Part shown: in pieces, positions 34,067 to 43,255 of the stretch
Position numbering within the stretch: the first letter of the stretch is position 1
How the letters are laid out: every line of letters starts with the position of its first letter
Assembly (NCBI RefSeq): GCF_019195435.1
Contig: NZ_CP078069.1
Span: 1,302,001 to 1,366,000 of the forward strand
DNA length: 64,000 nt
Reading direction: 5' to 3'
DNA from: Comamonas sp. NLF-1-9
GTDB lineage: Bacteria; Pseudomonadota; Gammaproteobacteria; Burkholderiales; Burkholderiaceae_C
The notes under the pieces: generated by a model
The model's input: only the letters and a program-made list of their open reading frames with translations
Databases searched by the model: none
What the model was told of the DNA's origin: nothing
Program-made: the position numbers and the translations under genes

Positions 34067-34744
34067 ATGCAGACTTCTCTTGCGCTCACCGGGCTGTTCA
34101 TGGGCCTGGTTGGCAGTCCCCACTGCATTGCCATGTGCGGCGCAGCCTGCGCCGGCATAGGTCAGGCAGGCGCGCCGCGGGTGCAGCAGTCGATCGCGGT
34201 GTTCCAGCTCGGCCGGCTGCTGGGCTACGCCGCGCTGGGCGCGCTTGCCGCGGCCTCGATGCAGGGGCTGGGCTGGCTCACGCTGCACTCTGCCGCGCTG
34301 CGCCCCGTGTGGAGCCTGATCCACGTGGCCGCGGCCGTGCTCGGGCTGGCGCTGCTCGTGCTCGGCCGCCAGCCGGTGTGGCTGGACAGCGGCGCGCAGC
34401 GTTTGTGGCTGCGCGTGCGCCGGGCCACGCGCGCCGTCGGCCTGGGCGCGCCCCTGGGTCTGGGTGCGGCCTGGGCGCTGCTGCCCTGCGGGCTGTTGTA
34501 CTCGGCCGTGCTGGTTGCGGCGCTGGCAGGCAACCCCGCCGGCGGCGCCGCGGTCATGGCGCTGTTTGCCCTGGGCTCGGGCCTGGCCTTGTGGCTCGGC
34601 CCCTGGGCGTTGCTGCGTCTGGGCCGCAAGGGCATGGGCAGCACGGGCATGCGTCTGGCGGGCCTGGCGCTGCTGGCTTCCGCCGCCTGGGCGCTGTGGA
34701 TGGGCCTGGCCCATGACCGGGCGCCCTGGTGCGTGGTTACCTGA
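34067..34744 (+). CDS. TauE/SafE-type (UreH-like) transmembrane protein
   Basis: 225-residue integral membrane protein with about six helices. The N-terminal GSPHCIAMCGAACAG motif and a central LPCGLLYSAVLVAALAGNP motif are typical of the UreH/TauE-SafE-like proteins that accompany cbb3 loci, where a role in copper or assembly has been suggested. The Cys/His/Met motif could bind metal; this is inference. It is divergent from ccoI. The ATG at 34067 is close to a possible -10 (TAGAAT, 34055-34060), which would leave almost no leader. Confidence 0.8.
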   Translation: MQTSLALTGLFMGLVGSPHCIAMCGAACAGIGQAGAPRVQQSIAVFQLGRLLGYAALGALAAASMQGLGWLTLHSAALRPVWSLIHVAAAVLGLALLVLGRQPVWLDSGAQRLWLRVRRATRAVGLGAPLGLGAAWALLPCGLLYSAVLVAALAGNPAGGAAVMALFALGSGLALWLGPWALLRLGRKGMGSTGMRLAGLALLASAAWALWMGLAHDRAPWCVVT

Positions 34745-34784
34745 AGCCAAGCCGCGCGAGCGGCCTGCGGTCACAATCGGCCGC

Positions 34785-35564
34785 ATGAAGATCGCCACCT
34801 GGAACATCAATTCACTGACCGTGCGCCTGCCTCAGGTGCTGGTCTGGCTGGAGGCCAACCCGGTCGACGTGCTGGCGCTGCAGGAGCTCAAGCTCAGCGA
34901 CGACAAGTTTCCGCACGACGCGTTTGAGCTGGCGGGCTACCACAGCAGCTGCTTCGGCCAGAAGACCTACAACGGTGTGGCCCTGATCGCGCGCGCGCCG
35001 CTGCGCGAAGTGGTGCGCAACATTCCGGGCTTCGAGGACGAGCAGGCACGCGCGATCGCCGCCACGCTGGACGCGCCCGGCGGTCGGCTGCGCATCATCA
35101 ACGGGTATTTCGTCAACGGCCAGGCACCGGGCAGCGACAAGTTCGCCTACAAGATGCGCTGGCTGGCAGCGCTGCAGCAATGGGTAAGAGAGGAGCTGGC
35201 GCACCACCCGCGCCTGGTGCTGCTCGGCGACTTCAACATCGTGCCGCAAGACGACGACACCTGGGACCCGGTCGGGCTTGCCGGCACCATCTTGCACACG
35301 CCCGAGGAGCGCGCGCACTTCCAGGCGCTGCTGGCGCTGGGGCTGAGCGACAGCTTCCGGCTCTTCGAGCAGGCGCCGCAGACCTTTTCCTGGTGGGACT
35401 ACCGCATGCTCGGTTTCCAGAAGAATCGCGGCATGCGCATAGACCACATCCTCGTGAGCGAGGCGCTCAAGGGCCAGGCGCGCGCCTGCGAAGTGGACCG
35501 CTCGCCGCGCAAGAACCGCCAACCCAGCGACCACGCGCCCGTGGTGCTGACTCTCGATGCCTGA
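34785..35564 (+). CDS. xth: Exodeoxyribonuclease III
   Basis: 259-residue AP endonuclease/3'-exonuclease of base-excision repair. Conserved elements: KIATWNINSL (Asn), LQELKL (Glu metal ligand), NGYFVNG, LLGDFNIVP (Asp/Asn) and SDHAPVVL (Asp-His). Start ATG 34785 is typical for the family. The stop overlaps the following phosphatase gene by 8 bases. It complements mutM/mutY at the start of the window. Confidence 0.95.
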   Translation: MKIATWNINSLTVRLPQVLVWLEANPVDVLALQELKLSDDKFPHDAFELAGYHSSCFGQKTYNGVALIARAPLREVVRNIPGFEDEQARAIAATLDAPGGRLRIINGYFVNGQAPGSDKFAYKMRWLAALQQWVREELAHHPRLVLLGDFNIVPQDDDTWDPVGLAGTILHTPEERAHFQALLALGLSDSFRLFEQAPQTFSWWDYRMLGFQKNRGMRIDHILVSEALKGQARACEVDRSPRKNRQPSDHAPVVLTLDA

Positions 35565-36096
35565 GCCCGCGATGCATCCACTACCTACGCTTGCCGACCT
35601 GGGCACACGCCAGGACGCGCGCCTGCATGTGCTCATGGTATGCATGGGCAACATCTGCCGCAGCCCCACGGCCGAAGGCGTGCTGCGCCGGATGGCGCGT
35701 GAGGCGGGGCTTGCGCACAGCCTGCAGGTCGACTCCGCCGGCACGCACGACTACCACATCGGCGCCGCGCCGGACGCGCGCGCCTGCCGGCATGCGGGTG
35801 CGCGCGGCTACGACTTGTCGAGCCTGCGCGCACGCCAGCTGGTGCGCGAAGATTTCCAGCGCTTTGACCTGGTGCTGGTGATGGACGCCGCCAACGAGGC
35901 AGCGGCTCGGGCGCTGTGCCCGCCACAGTTTGCGTCGCGGATTGCGCGGCTGACCGACTTCTGCAGCACGCCGGCGTGCGCCGAGGTGCCCGACCCCTAC
36001 TACGGCGGGGACGAAGGTTTCGAGCGGGTGCTGGACCTGGTGGAGGACGCGTGCCGCGGCCTGCTGAGGCAACTGCAGGCCCGGGGCCTGAGCTGA
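35557..36096 (+). CDS. Low-molecular-weight protein tyrosine phosphatase
   Basis: 179-residue LMW-PTP. The P-loop CMGNICRSP gives the C-x5-R motif at residues 29-35, and the general-acid Asp is in VPDPYYGG near residue 144. The N-terminal 22 residues extend beyond the usual start; ATG at 35572 (MHPLPT) is an alternative. Cytoplasmic; the substrate is unknown. No tyrosine-kinase or capsule genes are nearby, so this is probably a housekeeping type. It overlaps xth by 8 bases. Confidence 0.88.
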   Translation: MPEPAMHPLPTLADLGTRQDARLHVLMVCMGNICRSPTAEGVLRRMAREAGLAHSLQVDSAGTHDYHIGAAPDARACRHAGARGYDLSSLRARQLVREDFQRFDLVLVMDAANEAAARALCPPQFASRIARLTDFCSTPACAEVPDPYYGGDEGFERVLDLVEDACRGLLRQLQARGLS

Positions 36097-36118
36097 ACGC
36101 GCTGCTGCGCCGCCCCCT

Positions 36119-36589
36119 TTATTTGATGCGCTCGAGCTCGCGGCGTATGCCGTCCACGTCGGCCTGGGCGCGGTCCAGGTTGGCCTTGAGCTCGGTGGTG
36201 CGCTCCTGGTAGGCCTGGGTATTGCGCATCTCCAGGGCGCTCTTTTGCGGAAAGCCGTTGTTGTATTCCTTGGTCAGCTCGGCCAGTTTGGCCTCGGCCT
36301 TGCGCAATTCGTCCTGCAGGATGGCCTGGCGGTCGGAATCGCGCGCCTTCTGGTCGGCCGCGCTCACCTTGGGCGCCGAAGCTGGCGAGGCGGCGGCCGG
36401 CGTGGCGGGCCGGCTGCTTTGCAGCACCGTGACGTTGCCGCCCTCCACCAGCTTGCAACCGCGCTCCTTGGCCTGGCTCGCGTTGTTGGTGTATTCGTTG
36501 CCGCAGCGGTAGATGCGGTCCTGCGCGCCCGCAGGCTGCCACACCAGTGCAAGCGCCAGGGCGGACAGGACAAACAGGGAATTTTTCAT
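36119..36589 (-). CDS. Secreted DUF4124-type protein with coiled coil
   Basis: 156-residue exported protein: signal peptide MKNSLFVLSALALALVWQPA (cleavage near AGA), then a short Cys-containing domain (DRIYRCGNEYTNN...GCKLVEGGNV) resembling DUF4124, then an Ala/Ser/Pro linker and a charged C-terminal coiled coil (DELRKAEAKLAELTKEY and RDAQADVDGIRRELE-like). Function unknown. It lies between the phosphatase gene and glnA, on the same strand as glnA, with its 3' end facing the phosphatase gene. Confidence 0.75.
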   Translation of the reverse strand: MKNSLFVLSALALALVWQPAGAQDRIYRCGNEYTNNASQAKERGCKLVEGGNVTVLQSSRPATPAAASPASAPKVSAADQKARDSDRQAILQDELRKAEAKLAELTKEYNNGFPQKSALEMRNTQAYQERTTELKANLDRAQADVDGIRRELERIK

Positions 36590-36669
36590 GCGTAACCTTG
36601 ACTCAGCGGTGCTCGGGCGTCGGGATCGGCAAGTATGGACCATATGCCGAGGGCGCCTGCAGCCAGACG

Positions 36670-38085
36670 TCACAAAGCGTAATACATGTCGAATTCGGCC
36701 GGGTGCGGGGTCATACGCAGGCGCCGTACCTCGGCATGCTTGAGCTCGATGTAGGCGTCGAGCATGCCGTCGGAAAACACCCCGCCGCGCGTGAGAAAGC
36801 CTCGGTCTGCGTCGAGCGCGCCCAGCGCTTCTTCCAGACTCGCGCAGACCGTGGGCACCAGCGAATCTTCTTCAGGCGGCAGATGGTAGAGGTCCTTGGT
36901 CGCGGCTTCGCCCGGGTGGATCTGGTTTTCCACCCCGTCAAGCCCGGCCATCATCAGCGCGGCAAAGCCGAGGTAGGGGTTCATCAGCGGGTCGGGGAAG
37001 CGCGCCTCCACCCGCCGACCGCGCGGGTTGGCCACGTAGGGAATGCGGATCGAGGCCGAGCGGTTCCTGGCGCTGTAGGCGAGCTTGACCGGCGCCTCGA
37101 AGCCCGGCACCAGGCGCTTGTAGCTGTTGGTACCCGGGTTGGTGATGGCGTTGAGCGCGCGGGCGTGCTTGATCAGGCCGCCGATGTAGTGCAGCGCGAA
37201 ATCCGACAGACCGGCGTAGCCGTCGCCCGCGAACAGGTTCTTGCCGTCCTTCCAGATCGACTGGTGCACGTGCATGCCGCTGCCGTTGTCGCCGGCGTAG
37301 GGCTTGGGCATGAAGGTGACGGTCTTGCCATAGGAATCGGCCACGTTCCAGATCACGTACTTCATGAGCTGGGTCCAGTCGGCGCGCTGCACCAGCGTGG
37401 AAAAGCGCGTGCCGATCTCGTTTTGCCCCGCGCCGCCCACTTCGTGGTGGAACACCTCCACCGGGATGCCGAGCGATTCGAGCACGCTGGACATCTGCGC
37501 GCGGATATCCTGGGCGCTGTCGACCGGCGGCACCGGCTGGTAGCCGCCCTTGGTCGCGGGGCGGTGGCCGCGGTTGCTGCCCTCCATGGGCGCACCGGTG
37601 TTCCACGGCGCTTCGTATTCGTCGATCTCGAAGAACACCTTGCCCGGTTCGGTGGCCCAGCGCACGCTGTCGAACATGAAGAATTCGGGTTCGGGCCCGA
37701 AGTAGGCGGTGTCGCCCAGGCCCGAGGCCTTCAGATAGGCCTCGGCGCGCTTGGCGATGGAGCGCGGGTCGCGGTCGTAGGCCTTGCCGTCGCCCGGCTC
37801 GACCACGTCGCACTGCAGGATGAGCGTGGTCTGCTCGAAGAACGGGTCGATGTTGGCCGTCTGCGGATCGGGCATGAGCTGCATGTCCGAGGCCTCTATG
37901 CCCTTCCAGCCCGGCATGGACGAGCCGTCGAAGGCATGGCCGCTGGCGAACTTGTCCTCGTCGAAATGGGAGACGGGAATGGTGACGTGGTGCTCCTTGC
38001 CGCGGGTGTCGGTAAAGCGCAGATCGACGAAACGCACTTCTCTTTCTTGCACCATCCGCATCACGTCGGCGACGGTCTTGGCCAT
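36670..38085 (-). CDS. glnA: Glutamine synthetase, type I
   Basis: 471-residue GSI-beta-type glutamine synthetase, ATP-dependent amidation of glutamate. Conserved motifs are [37 protein letters not shown], and the adenylylation site Tyr in DLYHLPPEE. Length is typical. A Shine-Dalgarno CAGGAG lies 7 bases upstream of the ATG. No glnL/glnG (ntrBC) follows, and no sigma-54 promoter (TGGCAC-N5-TTGCW) was recognisable in the short upstream gap to the next gene. Confidence 0.97.
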   Translation of the reverse strand: MAKTVADVMRMVQEREVRFVDLRFTDTRGKEHHVTIPVSHFDEDKFASGHAFDGSSMPGWKGIEASDMQLMPDPQTANIDPFFEQTTLILQCDVVEPGDGKAYDRDPRSIAKRAEAYLKASGLGDTAYFGPEPEFFMFDSVRWATEPGKVFFEIDEYEAPWNTGAPMEGSNRGHRPATKGGYQPVPPVDSAQDIRAQMSSVLESLGIPVEVFHHEVGGAGQNEIGTRFSTLVQRADWTQLMKYVIWNVADSYGKTVTFMPKPYAGDNGSGMHVHQSIWKDGKNLFAGDGYAGLSDFALHYIGGLIKHARALNAITNPGTNSYKRLVPGFEAPVKLAYSARNRSASIRIPYVANPRGRRVEARFPDPLMNPYLGFAALMMAGLDGVENQIHPGEAATKDLYHLPPEEDSLVPTVCASLEEALGALDADRGFLTRGGVFSDGMLDAYIELKHAEVRRLRMTPHPAEFDMYYAL

Positions 38086-38164
38086 CAGGCAACTCCTGGA
38101 GTGTCAAAGCCGCACGCCCGGAAAATGGCGTGGGCGAAAGCATGGAATTCTAAGGTGCCGCGCT

Positions 38165-38986
38165 TCAGCCGCGGCGCTCGATCTGTGGCCCGAGCGCAAT
38201 GGCCTGGGCCTGCAGGCCGGCCAGCAGCGCCTGCCAGGCAGCGGGCACGCGGGCGGCTTCGCCCTTGACGCCCAGCTCGATGTGCGCGCCATACACCGGA
38301 TGGTCGACGCTGGGCAGGCTGAACACCCGCACGCCCGGGTGTTCGGCTTCGATGCGCTGCATCAGCGGCGTGAGCGCGGCTTCGCTGGCGCCGTGCAACA
38401 CCACCGAATGCTCGGCCTGGGGGCTGCGGTGAAACCAGCGGGCGCAGCTGGTTTCAAGCACCCATTCGATCATCGGCCAGGCCATGACGGGAAAGCCCGG
38501 CACGAAGTGCACCACCGCCCCGCCCGCGCCGGTGCAGGAAAAGCCGGCGATCTTGTTGTAGGGGTTGGGAATGAGGCGCGCGCCCTGGGGCAGCACGCCC
38601 ATCTGCAGGCGCTGCAGGTTGTCGGCACGGGCCGCATCAAAGGCCGCGCCTTGCGCGCGCGCCACGTCCTGCATGCGTTCGGTGATCAAGGCCTGCGCCT
38701 CGCGGTGCGCCACCAGCGGCACGCCCAGCGCCTGCGCGGCGCACTGGCGGGTGTGGTCGTCGGGCGTGGCACCTATGCCGCCGCAGCAGAACACCACCTC
38801 GCTGCCGGCGAAGCTGCGCGCCAACAGTTCGGTGATGCGCCGCGGCTCATCGCCCACCACCTGCGCCCAGGACAGCGCCAGCCCGCGCTCGCCCAGCATG
38901 CGGACCACGGCCGGCAGGTGCTTGTCGGTGCGCTTGCCCGAGAGGATCTCGTCACCGACGATGATGAGGCCAAAGTCCGGGCTCAT
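38165..38986 (-). CDS. CinA N-terminal-type molybdopterin-binding domain protein
   Basis: 273-residue protein with the MoaB/CinA-type fold: IIVGDEILSGKRTDKHLP, then VVFCCGGIGATPDDHTRQ. It matches the N-terminal module of competence/damage-inducible CinA but lacks the C-terminal nicotinamide-nucleotide amidase module, as in many bacterial stand-alone forms. Catalytic role unknown; a nucleotide-pyrophosphatase activity has been proposed for CinA modules. The ATG at 38986 overlaps the stop of the EI24-type membrane protein. Confidence 0.85.
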   Translation of the reverse strand: MSPDFGLIIVGDEILSGKRTDKHLPAVVRMLGERGLALSWAQVVGDEPRRITELLARSFAGSEVVFCCGGIGATPDDHTRQCAAQALGVPLVAHREAQALITERMQDVARAQGAAFDAARADNLQRLQMGVLPQGARLIPNPYNKIAGFSCTGAGGAVVHFVPGFPVMAWPMIEWVLETSCARWFHRSPQAEHSVVLHGASEAALTPLMQRIEAEHPGVRVFSLPSVDHPVYGAHIELGVKGEAARVPAAWQALLAGLQAQAIALGPQIERRG

Positions 38987-39861
38987 GGCTGCTGCGCCGG
39001 CGCAATCGGCCGCGCTGCCACGTCCACGACCGGCCCGCCCAGCACGGCCCCCGCCGGCACGGGCGGCTGCAGGCTGCGCAGGCGCTGGAGGGCTTGCAGG
39101 CAGTAGTGGGTGAACCACAGCGACGAGAAGGCGAACACCAGCGTGTAGATCCAGATGGCCACGGGAATCAGCACGAAGAAGGCCGCCGCAAACACCACGC
39201 CCGAGGCCCAGACCACCGCCGGCGCCGCGCCCAGCAGACCGCAGAGCACGCCGATGACCAGCAGACTCGCGCGCTGGCGCGCAAAGATGGTCTTGCGCTC
39301 TTCGCTGCTGGCATGCTCGGCCAGCGCGTCGAACGCCATCACCCGGTAGGTGAGCCAGCCCCAGATCAGCGGCGGCAGGATCAGCACCAGCGGCGGAATC
39401 AGCCACAGCGGCACGGACAGCACCAGCACCGCCAGCGCCACGATGGTCGAGGACGCCGACCACCAGATGCTCGCGAGCACGCCCGCGCCATGGCGGCGCT
39501 GCATCTGCGCAAAACGCCGCTTGGCCACGAGATCGACGATGGCCGGCACCATCAGCGCGGACACTGCCAGCACGCAGACGAAGACCACCACCGGCAGCGT
39601 CAGCAGCAGCACCAGCAGGGGCGCGAGCACCGCCGGCACGTCGCTCACGCCCACGTGGGCAAGCCAGCCCCAGACCGTGCCCAGCCAGGCCGTGCCGTCC
39701 AGCAGTGCCTGCATCCAGGCGACCGCCGCCGCCCAGAAGAAATAGCCACCCGCCGCCGTGACGACGCCGATCAGCACCAGCGGCAGCAGCGACAGCGCGA
39801 TCACGCGCGGCATCAGGCAATAGCCGGCCGCGCGCCAGAAGGAATCGATCAAGGGCGACAT
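38983..39861 (-). CDS. EI24/CysZ-type integral membrane protein
   Basis: 292-residue protein with about five to six long hydrophobic segments and a C-terminal Pro/Ala-rich tail, resembling the EI24 family that includes CysZ sulfate permease. No neighbouring cys genes support a sulfate role; cysE lies 12 kb away. The stop overlaps the CinA-like start (4 bases). ATG 39861 (MSPLIDSFW) was preferred over an earlier in-frame codon. Confidence 0.8.
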   Translation of the reverse strand: MSPLIDSFWRAAGYCLMPRVIALSLLPLVLIGVVTAAGGYFFWAAAVAWMQALLDGTAWLGTVWGWLAHVGVSDVPAVLAPLLVLLLTLPVVVFVCVLAVSALMVPAIVDLVAKRRFAQMQRRHGAGVLASIWWSASSTIVALAVLVLSVPLWLIPPLVLILPPLIWGWLTYRVMAFDALAEHASSEERKTIFARQRASLLVIGVLCGLLGAAPAVVWASGVVFAAAFFVLIPVAIWIYTLVFAFSSLWFTHYCLQALQRLRSLQPPVPAGAVLGGPVVDVAARPIAPAQQP

Positions 39862-39891
39862 GGTGCCCGCAAGCATAGCGCCGTGCTGGCC

Positions 39892-40794
39892 TTATTGCCG
39901 CAACGCGCTGCGCAGTTGCGCGCCGACCTCGGGCCGGCCGGCAAAGGGGTCGGGCGGCTTGCGCGCCTCGACGATGGCCTGCATGCGCGCGGCCACGCCG
40001 GCGAGCGCCTGCGGGTGGCTGTAGACGTAGAAATCGTCTTGCGCAACCGCCTCGAACACCCTGGCCGCGACCTCGGCGGCCGAGACCTTGCCGTGCGCGA
40101 CCGCCTTGTCCAGCATGGCCTGGCCCACGCGCTGGCTCGGGGTTTGCGCGTCGCCCTGCAGGCCTGCGGGCCGGTTGCGCTCGCTGTGGCCTATGCCGGT
40201 GGCCACGAAGTAGGGGCAGAGCACGCTGGCGCCCACCTGGGTGGTGACCAGCTGCAAGTCCTGGTACAGCGTCTCGCTCAGCGCGACGACCGCGTGCTTG
40301 CTGGTGTTGTACACACCCATGTTGGGCATGCTCACCAAACCGGCCATGCTGGCGGTATTGACGATGTGGCCGCGCCAGTGCGGGTCGGCACGCGCCGCCG
40401 CCAGCATCATTGGCGTGAACAGCCGCAGCCCGTGGATCACGCCCCAGAGATTCACGCCGAGCACCCATTGCCAATCGGCTTCGCCGCTCTCCCAGATCAG
40501 GCCGGCGGCGCCCACTCCGGCGTTGTTGAACACCAGGTGCGGCGCGCCAAAGCGCTCGTGCACCGCCTCGGCCAGGGCCTGCATATGCTCGCCACTGGAT
40601 ACGTCCACGCGGCGCGCGAGCAGGGGTAGGCCCAGCGGCTCGAGCTCGGCGACCGCCAGGTCCAGCGCGTCCTGCTGCACATCCACCAGCACCAGCTGCA
40701 TGCCGCGGCGCGCGGCAATCCGCGCACATTCCAGGCCGAAACCCGAACCCGCCCCGGTGAGGACGGCCGTCTTGCCCGCAAAATCCTCGATCAT
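39892..40794 (-). CDS. Short-chain dehydrogenase/reductase
   Basis: 300-residue SDR. The cofactor motif TGAGSGFG is near the N-terminus, NNAG in the middle and the Y-x3-K catalytic pair in VYNTSKHAV, with Ser in NTASMAGL. The C-terminal 80 residues (RVFEAVAQDDFYVYSHP...) resemble the larger SDR proteins of fatty-acid or aromatic metabolism. The substrate is unknown. It follows the MDR-type oxidoreductase gene by 11 bases on the same strand. Confidence 0.88.
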   Translation of the reverse strand: MIEDFAGKTAVLTGAGSGFGLECARIAARRGMQLVLVDVQQDALDLAVAELEPLGLPLLARRVDVSSGEHMQALAEAVHERFGAPHLVFNNAGVGAAGLIWESGEADWQWVLGVNLWGVIHGLRLFTPMMLAAARADPHWRGHIVNTASMAGLVSMPNMGVYNTSKHAVVALSETLYQDLQLVTTQVGASVLCPYFVATGIGHSERNRPAGLQGDAQTPSQRVGQAMLDKAVAHGKVSAAEVAARVFEAVAQDDFYVYSHPQALAGVAARMQAIVEARKPPDPFAGRPEVGAQLRSALRQ

Positions 40795-40805
40795 GGGCTC
40801 TCCCC

Positions 40806-41822
40806 TCAGACGAGCTTGACCAGCTGCTTGCCCACGTTCTTGCCCTGCAGCAAGCCAAGAAAGGCCTCGGGCGCGCTCGCCAGGCCCTGGGCCACGGTCT
40901 CGCGCGGGCGCAACCTGCCGGCCACGACCAGACCGGCCAGCTCCTGCAGCGCCTGGGGCCAGAACTGCATGTGTTCGCTGACGATGAAGCCCTGCACGCG
41001 CATGCGGTTGATCAAGAGCAGCGCGGGGTTGAGCAGCGGCAGCGGCTGGCCGTCGTAGCCCGCGATCATTCCGCACAGCGCAACGCGGGCAAACGCATTG
41101 GCGCGCAGCAGCACGGCGTCGAGCAGATAGCCGCCCACGTTCTCGAAGTGGCCGTCGATGCCATGGGGACACGCCGCCTTGAGCGCCTGCGACATCGCCT
41201 TGAGGTCGCCGTGCGCGCGATGGTCTATGCAGGCATCAAAACCCAGCTCATCGACCGCATAGGCACACTTGAGCGGCCCGCCCGCAATGCCGACGACGCG
41301 GCAGCCCCGCGCCTTGGCCAGCGCCGCAAACGCGCTGCCCACAGCGCCCGTGGCGGCGCTCACGGTGAGCGTCTGGCCGGGCTGGGGTTCGATGATCTGC
41401 GTGAGTCCATACCACGCCGTCACGCCCGGCATGCCCACGGCGCCGAGGTAATACGACAGCGGCACCTGGCTTGCGTCCACCTTGCGCAGCAGGCCCGGCG
41501 CGCCGCCATCGACCACCGAATACTCCTGCCAGCCGCCCATGCCGACCACCTTGTCGCCCACGGCGTACTGGGGGTGGCGGCTTTCGATCACCTCGCCCAC
41601 GGTGCCGCCCATCATGACTTCGCCCAGGGGCTGGCTGGCGGCGTAGCTCTTGCTGTCGTTCATGCGCCCGCGCATGTAGGGATCCAGGCTCAGGTAGTGG
41701 TGGCGCACCAGCACCTGCCCCTCGGCCAGAGGCGGCGTGTCGCTCGTCACCAGCCGGAAGTTGTCCACGGTGGCCGCGCCCTGGGGGCGCTGCTCGAGCA
41801 CGATCTGCTGGTTGCGGGGCAT
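40806..41822 (-). CDS. Zinc-independent NADP-dependent oxidoreductase (MDR family)
   Basis: 338-residue medium-chain oxidoreductase of the leukotriene-B4 12-hydroxydehydrogenase/2-alkenal reductase (CurA) subgroup. It has LSLDPYMRGRM near residue 50, a nucleotide-binding AATGAVGS loop and the FENVGG motif; catalytic zinc ligands are absent, as expected. An AAAGGAG Shine-Dalgarno 8 bases before ATG 41822 favours that start over GTG 41831. Repeat copy 4 lies just upstream. The 3' neighbour is an SDR, 11 bases away. Confidence 0.9.
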   Translation of the reverse strand: MPRNQQIVLEQRPQGAATVDNFRLVTSDTPPLAEGQVLVRHHYLSLDPYMRGRMNDSKSYAASQPLGEVMMGGTVGEVIESRHPQYAVGDKVVGMGGWQEYSVVDGGAPGLLRKVDASQVPLSYYLGAVGMPGVTAWYGLTQIIEPQPGQTLTVSAATGAVGSAFAALAKARGCRVVGIAGGPLKCAYAVDELGFDACIDHRAHGDLKAMSQALKAACPHGIDGHFENVGGYLLDAVLLRANAFARVALCGMIAGYDGQPLPLLNPALLLINRMRVQGFIVSEHMQFWPQALQELAGLVVAGRLRPRETVAQGLASAPEAFLGLLQGKNVGKQLVKLV

Positions 41823-41838
41823 GGGATACACTCCTTTT

Positions 41839-41892
41839 GCTATGTTTTAGAGAGCTGCTCGCGCTTGTCCAGCAAGCGTTTGAGGCATATTT
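41839..41892 (-). repeat. Dispersed repeat, copy 4
   Basis: Minus-strand copy: AAATATGCCTCAAACGCTTG then CTGGACAAGCGCGAGCAGCT then CTAAAACATAGC. Its 3' side is just upstream of the Shine-Dalgarno of the MDR gene. Compared with copy 1 it shares GCCTCAAACGCTTGC and GCAGCT. Confidence 0.7.
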
Positions 41893-41901
41893 CTCTTGAA
41901 T

Positions 41902-42333
41902 TTACGAAGCTGGCGCGCCCGCCCCGCCCGCCAGGCTGCGAAGGTATTTGAACGTGCCCGTGGCATGGCAGCAGGCTTGCCCCTCGGCGTTGTACACCGT
42001 GGCTTGCACAAAGGCCAGGCTGCGCGTGCGGTGCAGCAGCTTGCCACGCCCTGCCAGCCGGCCGGTGGCGGGGCGCAGGAAACTGGTTTTCATCTCCACC
42101 GTCACCATGCCCATGCCGCTTTGCAGGCCCTCGCTGCGCGCCGCCATCGCCATGGTCACGTCCAGCAGCGTCATCAAGGCGCCGCCATGGGTGATGCGCC
42201 ATGAATTGAGGTGTTCAGGCCGCGCCTCATAGTGCAGCTCAGACTCCCCGCCGCCCAGCTGCACCAGGGTGATGCCCAGCGACTTGACGAAGGGGATGTC
42301 GATATCGAAACCCCGGCTCGCAGCCATGGCCAT
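41902..42333 (-). CDS. PaaI-type hotdog thioesterase
   Basis: 143-residue hotdog-fold acyl-CoA thioesterase. The N-H-x2-GG catalytic motif appears as the conserved ITHGGALMTLLDVTMAMA helix, followed by VTVEMKTSFLRPA and the C-terminal GQACCHATGTFKYL. Its start (ATG 42333) overlaps the stop of the upstream SDR gene as TGATG, so the two are coupled and may act in one catabolic route; the substrate is unknown. Confidence 0.88.
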   Translation of the reverse strand: MAMAASRGFDIDIPFVKSLGITLVQLGGGESELHYEARPEHLNSWRITHGGALMTLLDVTMAMAARSEGLQSGMGMVTVEMKTSFLRPATGRLAGRGKLLHRTRSLAFVQATVYNAEGQACCHATGTFKYLRSLAGGAGAPAS

Positions 42334-43127
42334 CAGCCGGCGACGATGGCGCTCACGCCGCCATCGACGGCCATCCACTGACCGGTGATGTGCTTGCCCG
42401 CATCGCTTGCGTACAGCAAGGTCAGGCCCTTGAGGTCTTCGTCGTCGCCCAGCCGGCCCAGCGGCGCGCCGGCCTTCATCCTGTCTTCGCCCATGGTGTC
42501 AATCAGCACGCTGGCCATCCTGGTGCGAAAGAAACCCGGACAGATTGCATTCACGCGGATGCCGTAGCGTCCCCACTCCGCGGCCAGCGCGCGCGTGAAG
42601 TTGAGCACCGCGCCCTTGGAGGTGTTGTAGGCAATCGTCTTCATTGCCAGCGGATTGCCGCCCAGCGCCGCAATCGAGGCCACGTTGATGATGCTGCCCC
42701 GGCCGCGCGCAATCATGCTGGCCTTGGCCAGCGCCTGCGCCAGCAGAAAGTAGCCGCGCACGTTCAGGTTCATCACCTTGTCCCAGGCCGCGAGCGGATG
42801 GTCCTCGGCCGGCGCTCCCCAACTGGCGCCGGCGTTGTTCACCAGGATGTCCACCGCGCCCATGCGCTGCAGCGTCTCGCTCGCCAGACGCTGGATGTCG
42901 GCCTCCTGCGCGCAGTCGGCCGCCGTCCAGCGCGCGTCGATGCCGGCGGCCTGCAGCTCGGCGGCGGCCTGGTCCAGCTCTTCGGCCTTGCGACTTGCCA
43001 GCATGATGCGCGCGCCCGCCTCGCCCAGCGCATGGGCCATCTGCAGGCCCAGGCCGCGCGAGCCGCCGGTCACCAGCGCGCTGCGGCCAGAAAGATCAAA
43101 AAGCTGCTGCACGCTGCGTGCCGTCAT
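42333..43127 (-). CDS. Short-chain dehydrogenase/reductase (FabG-like)
   Basis: 264-residue classical SDR. TGGSRGLG at residues 20-27, NNAG near 96-99, Ser in NVASIAALGG and Y-x3-K in AYNTSKGAV; PGFFRT at the cofactor-binding end and a final VDGGVSAIVAG. A GAGGAGG Shine-Dalgarno precedes the ATG. It is the first gene of the SDR-thioesterase pair, followed by the MDR and second SDR genes downstream. Confidence 0.9.
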   Translation of the reverse strand: MTARSVQQLFDLSGRSALVTGGSRGLGLQMAHALGEAGARIMLASRKAEELDQAAAELQAAGIDARWTAADCAQEADIQRLASETLQRMGAVDILVNNAGASWGAPAEDHPLAAWDKVMNLNVRGYFLLAQALAKASMIARGRGSIINVASIAALGGNPLAMKTIAYNTSKGAVLNFTRALAAEWGRYGIRVNAICPGFFRTRMASVLIDTMGEDRMKAGAPLGRLGDDEDLKGLTLLYASDAGKHITGQWMAVDGGVSAIVAG

Positions 43128-43255
43128 GGATCGCCTCCTCGAGTTGCGCGGGCCGGGCCCGCTCAGCCGATTGTGGTGTGCAAGCGTGTCGCCTGCTGTC
43201 GCCTGCGCGCGCAGCCAAGGCGCTATATTTGCCCGGTTTCATGCCAGCAATCGCC

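Noticed and set aside
38086..38164. Sigma-54/NtrC promoter for glnA
   Set aside because: The gap to the CinA-like gene is short and no TGGCAC-N5-TTGCW pattern is present; a TTGACA lies too close to the start to be a useful -35.
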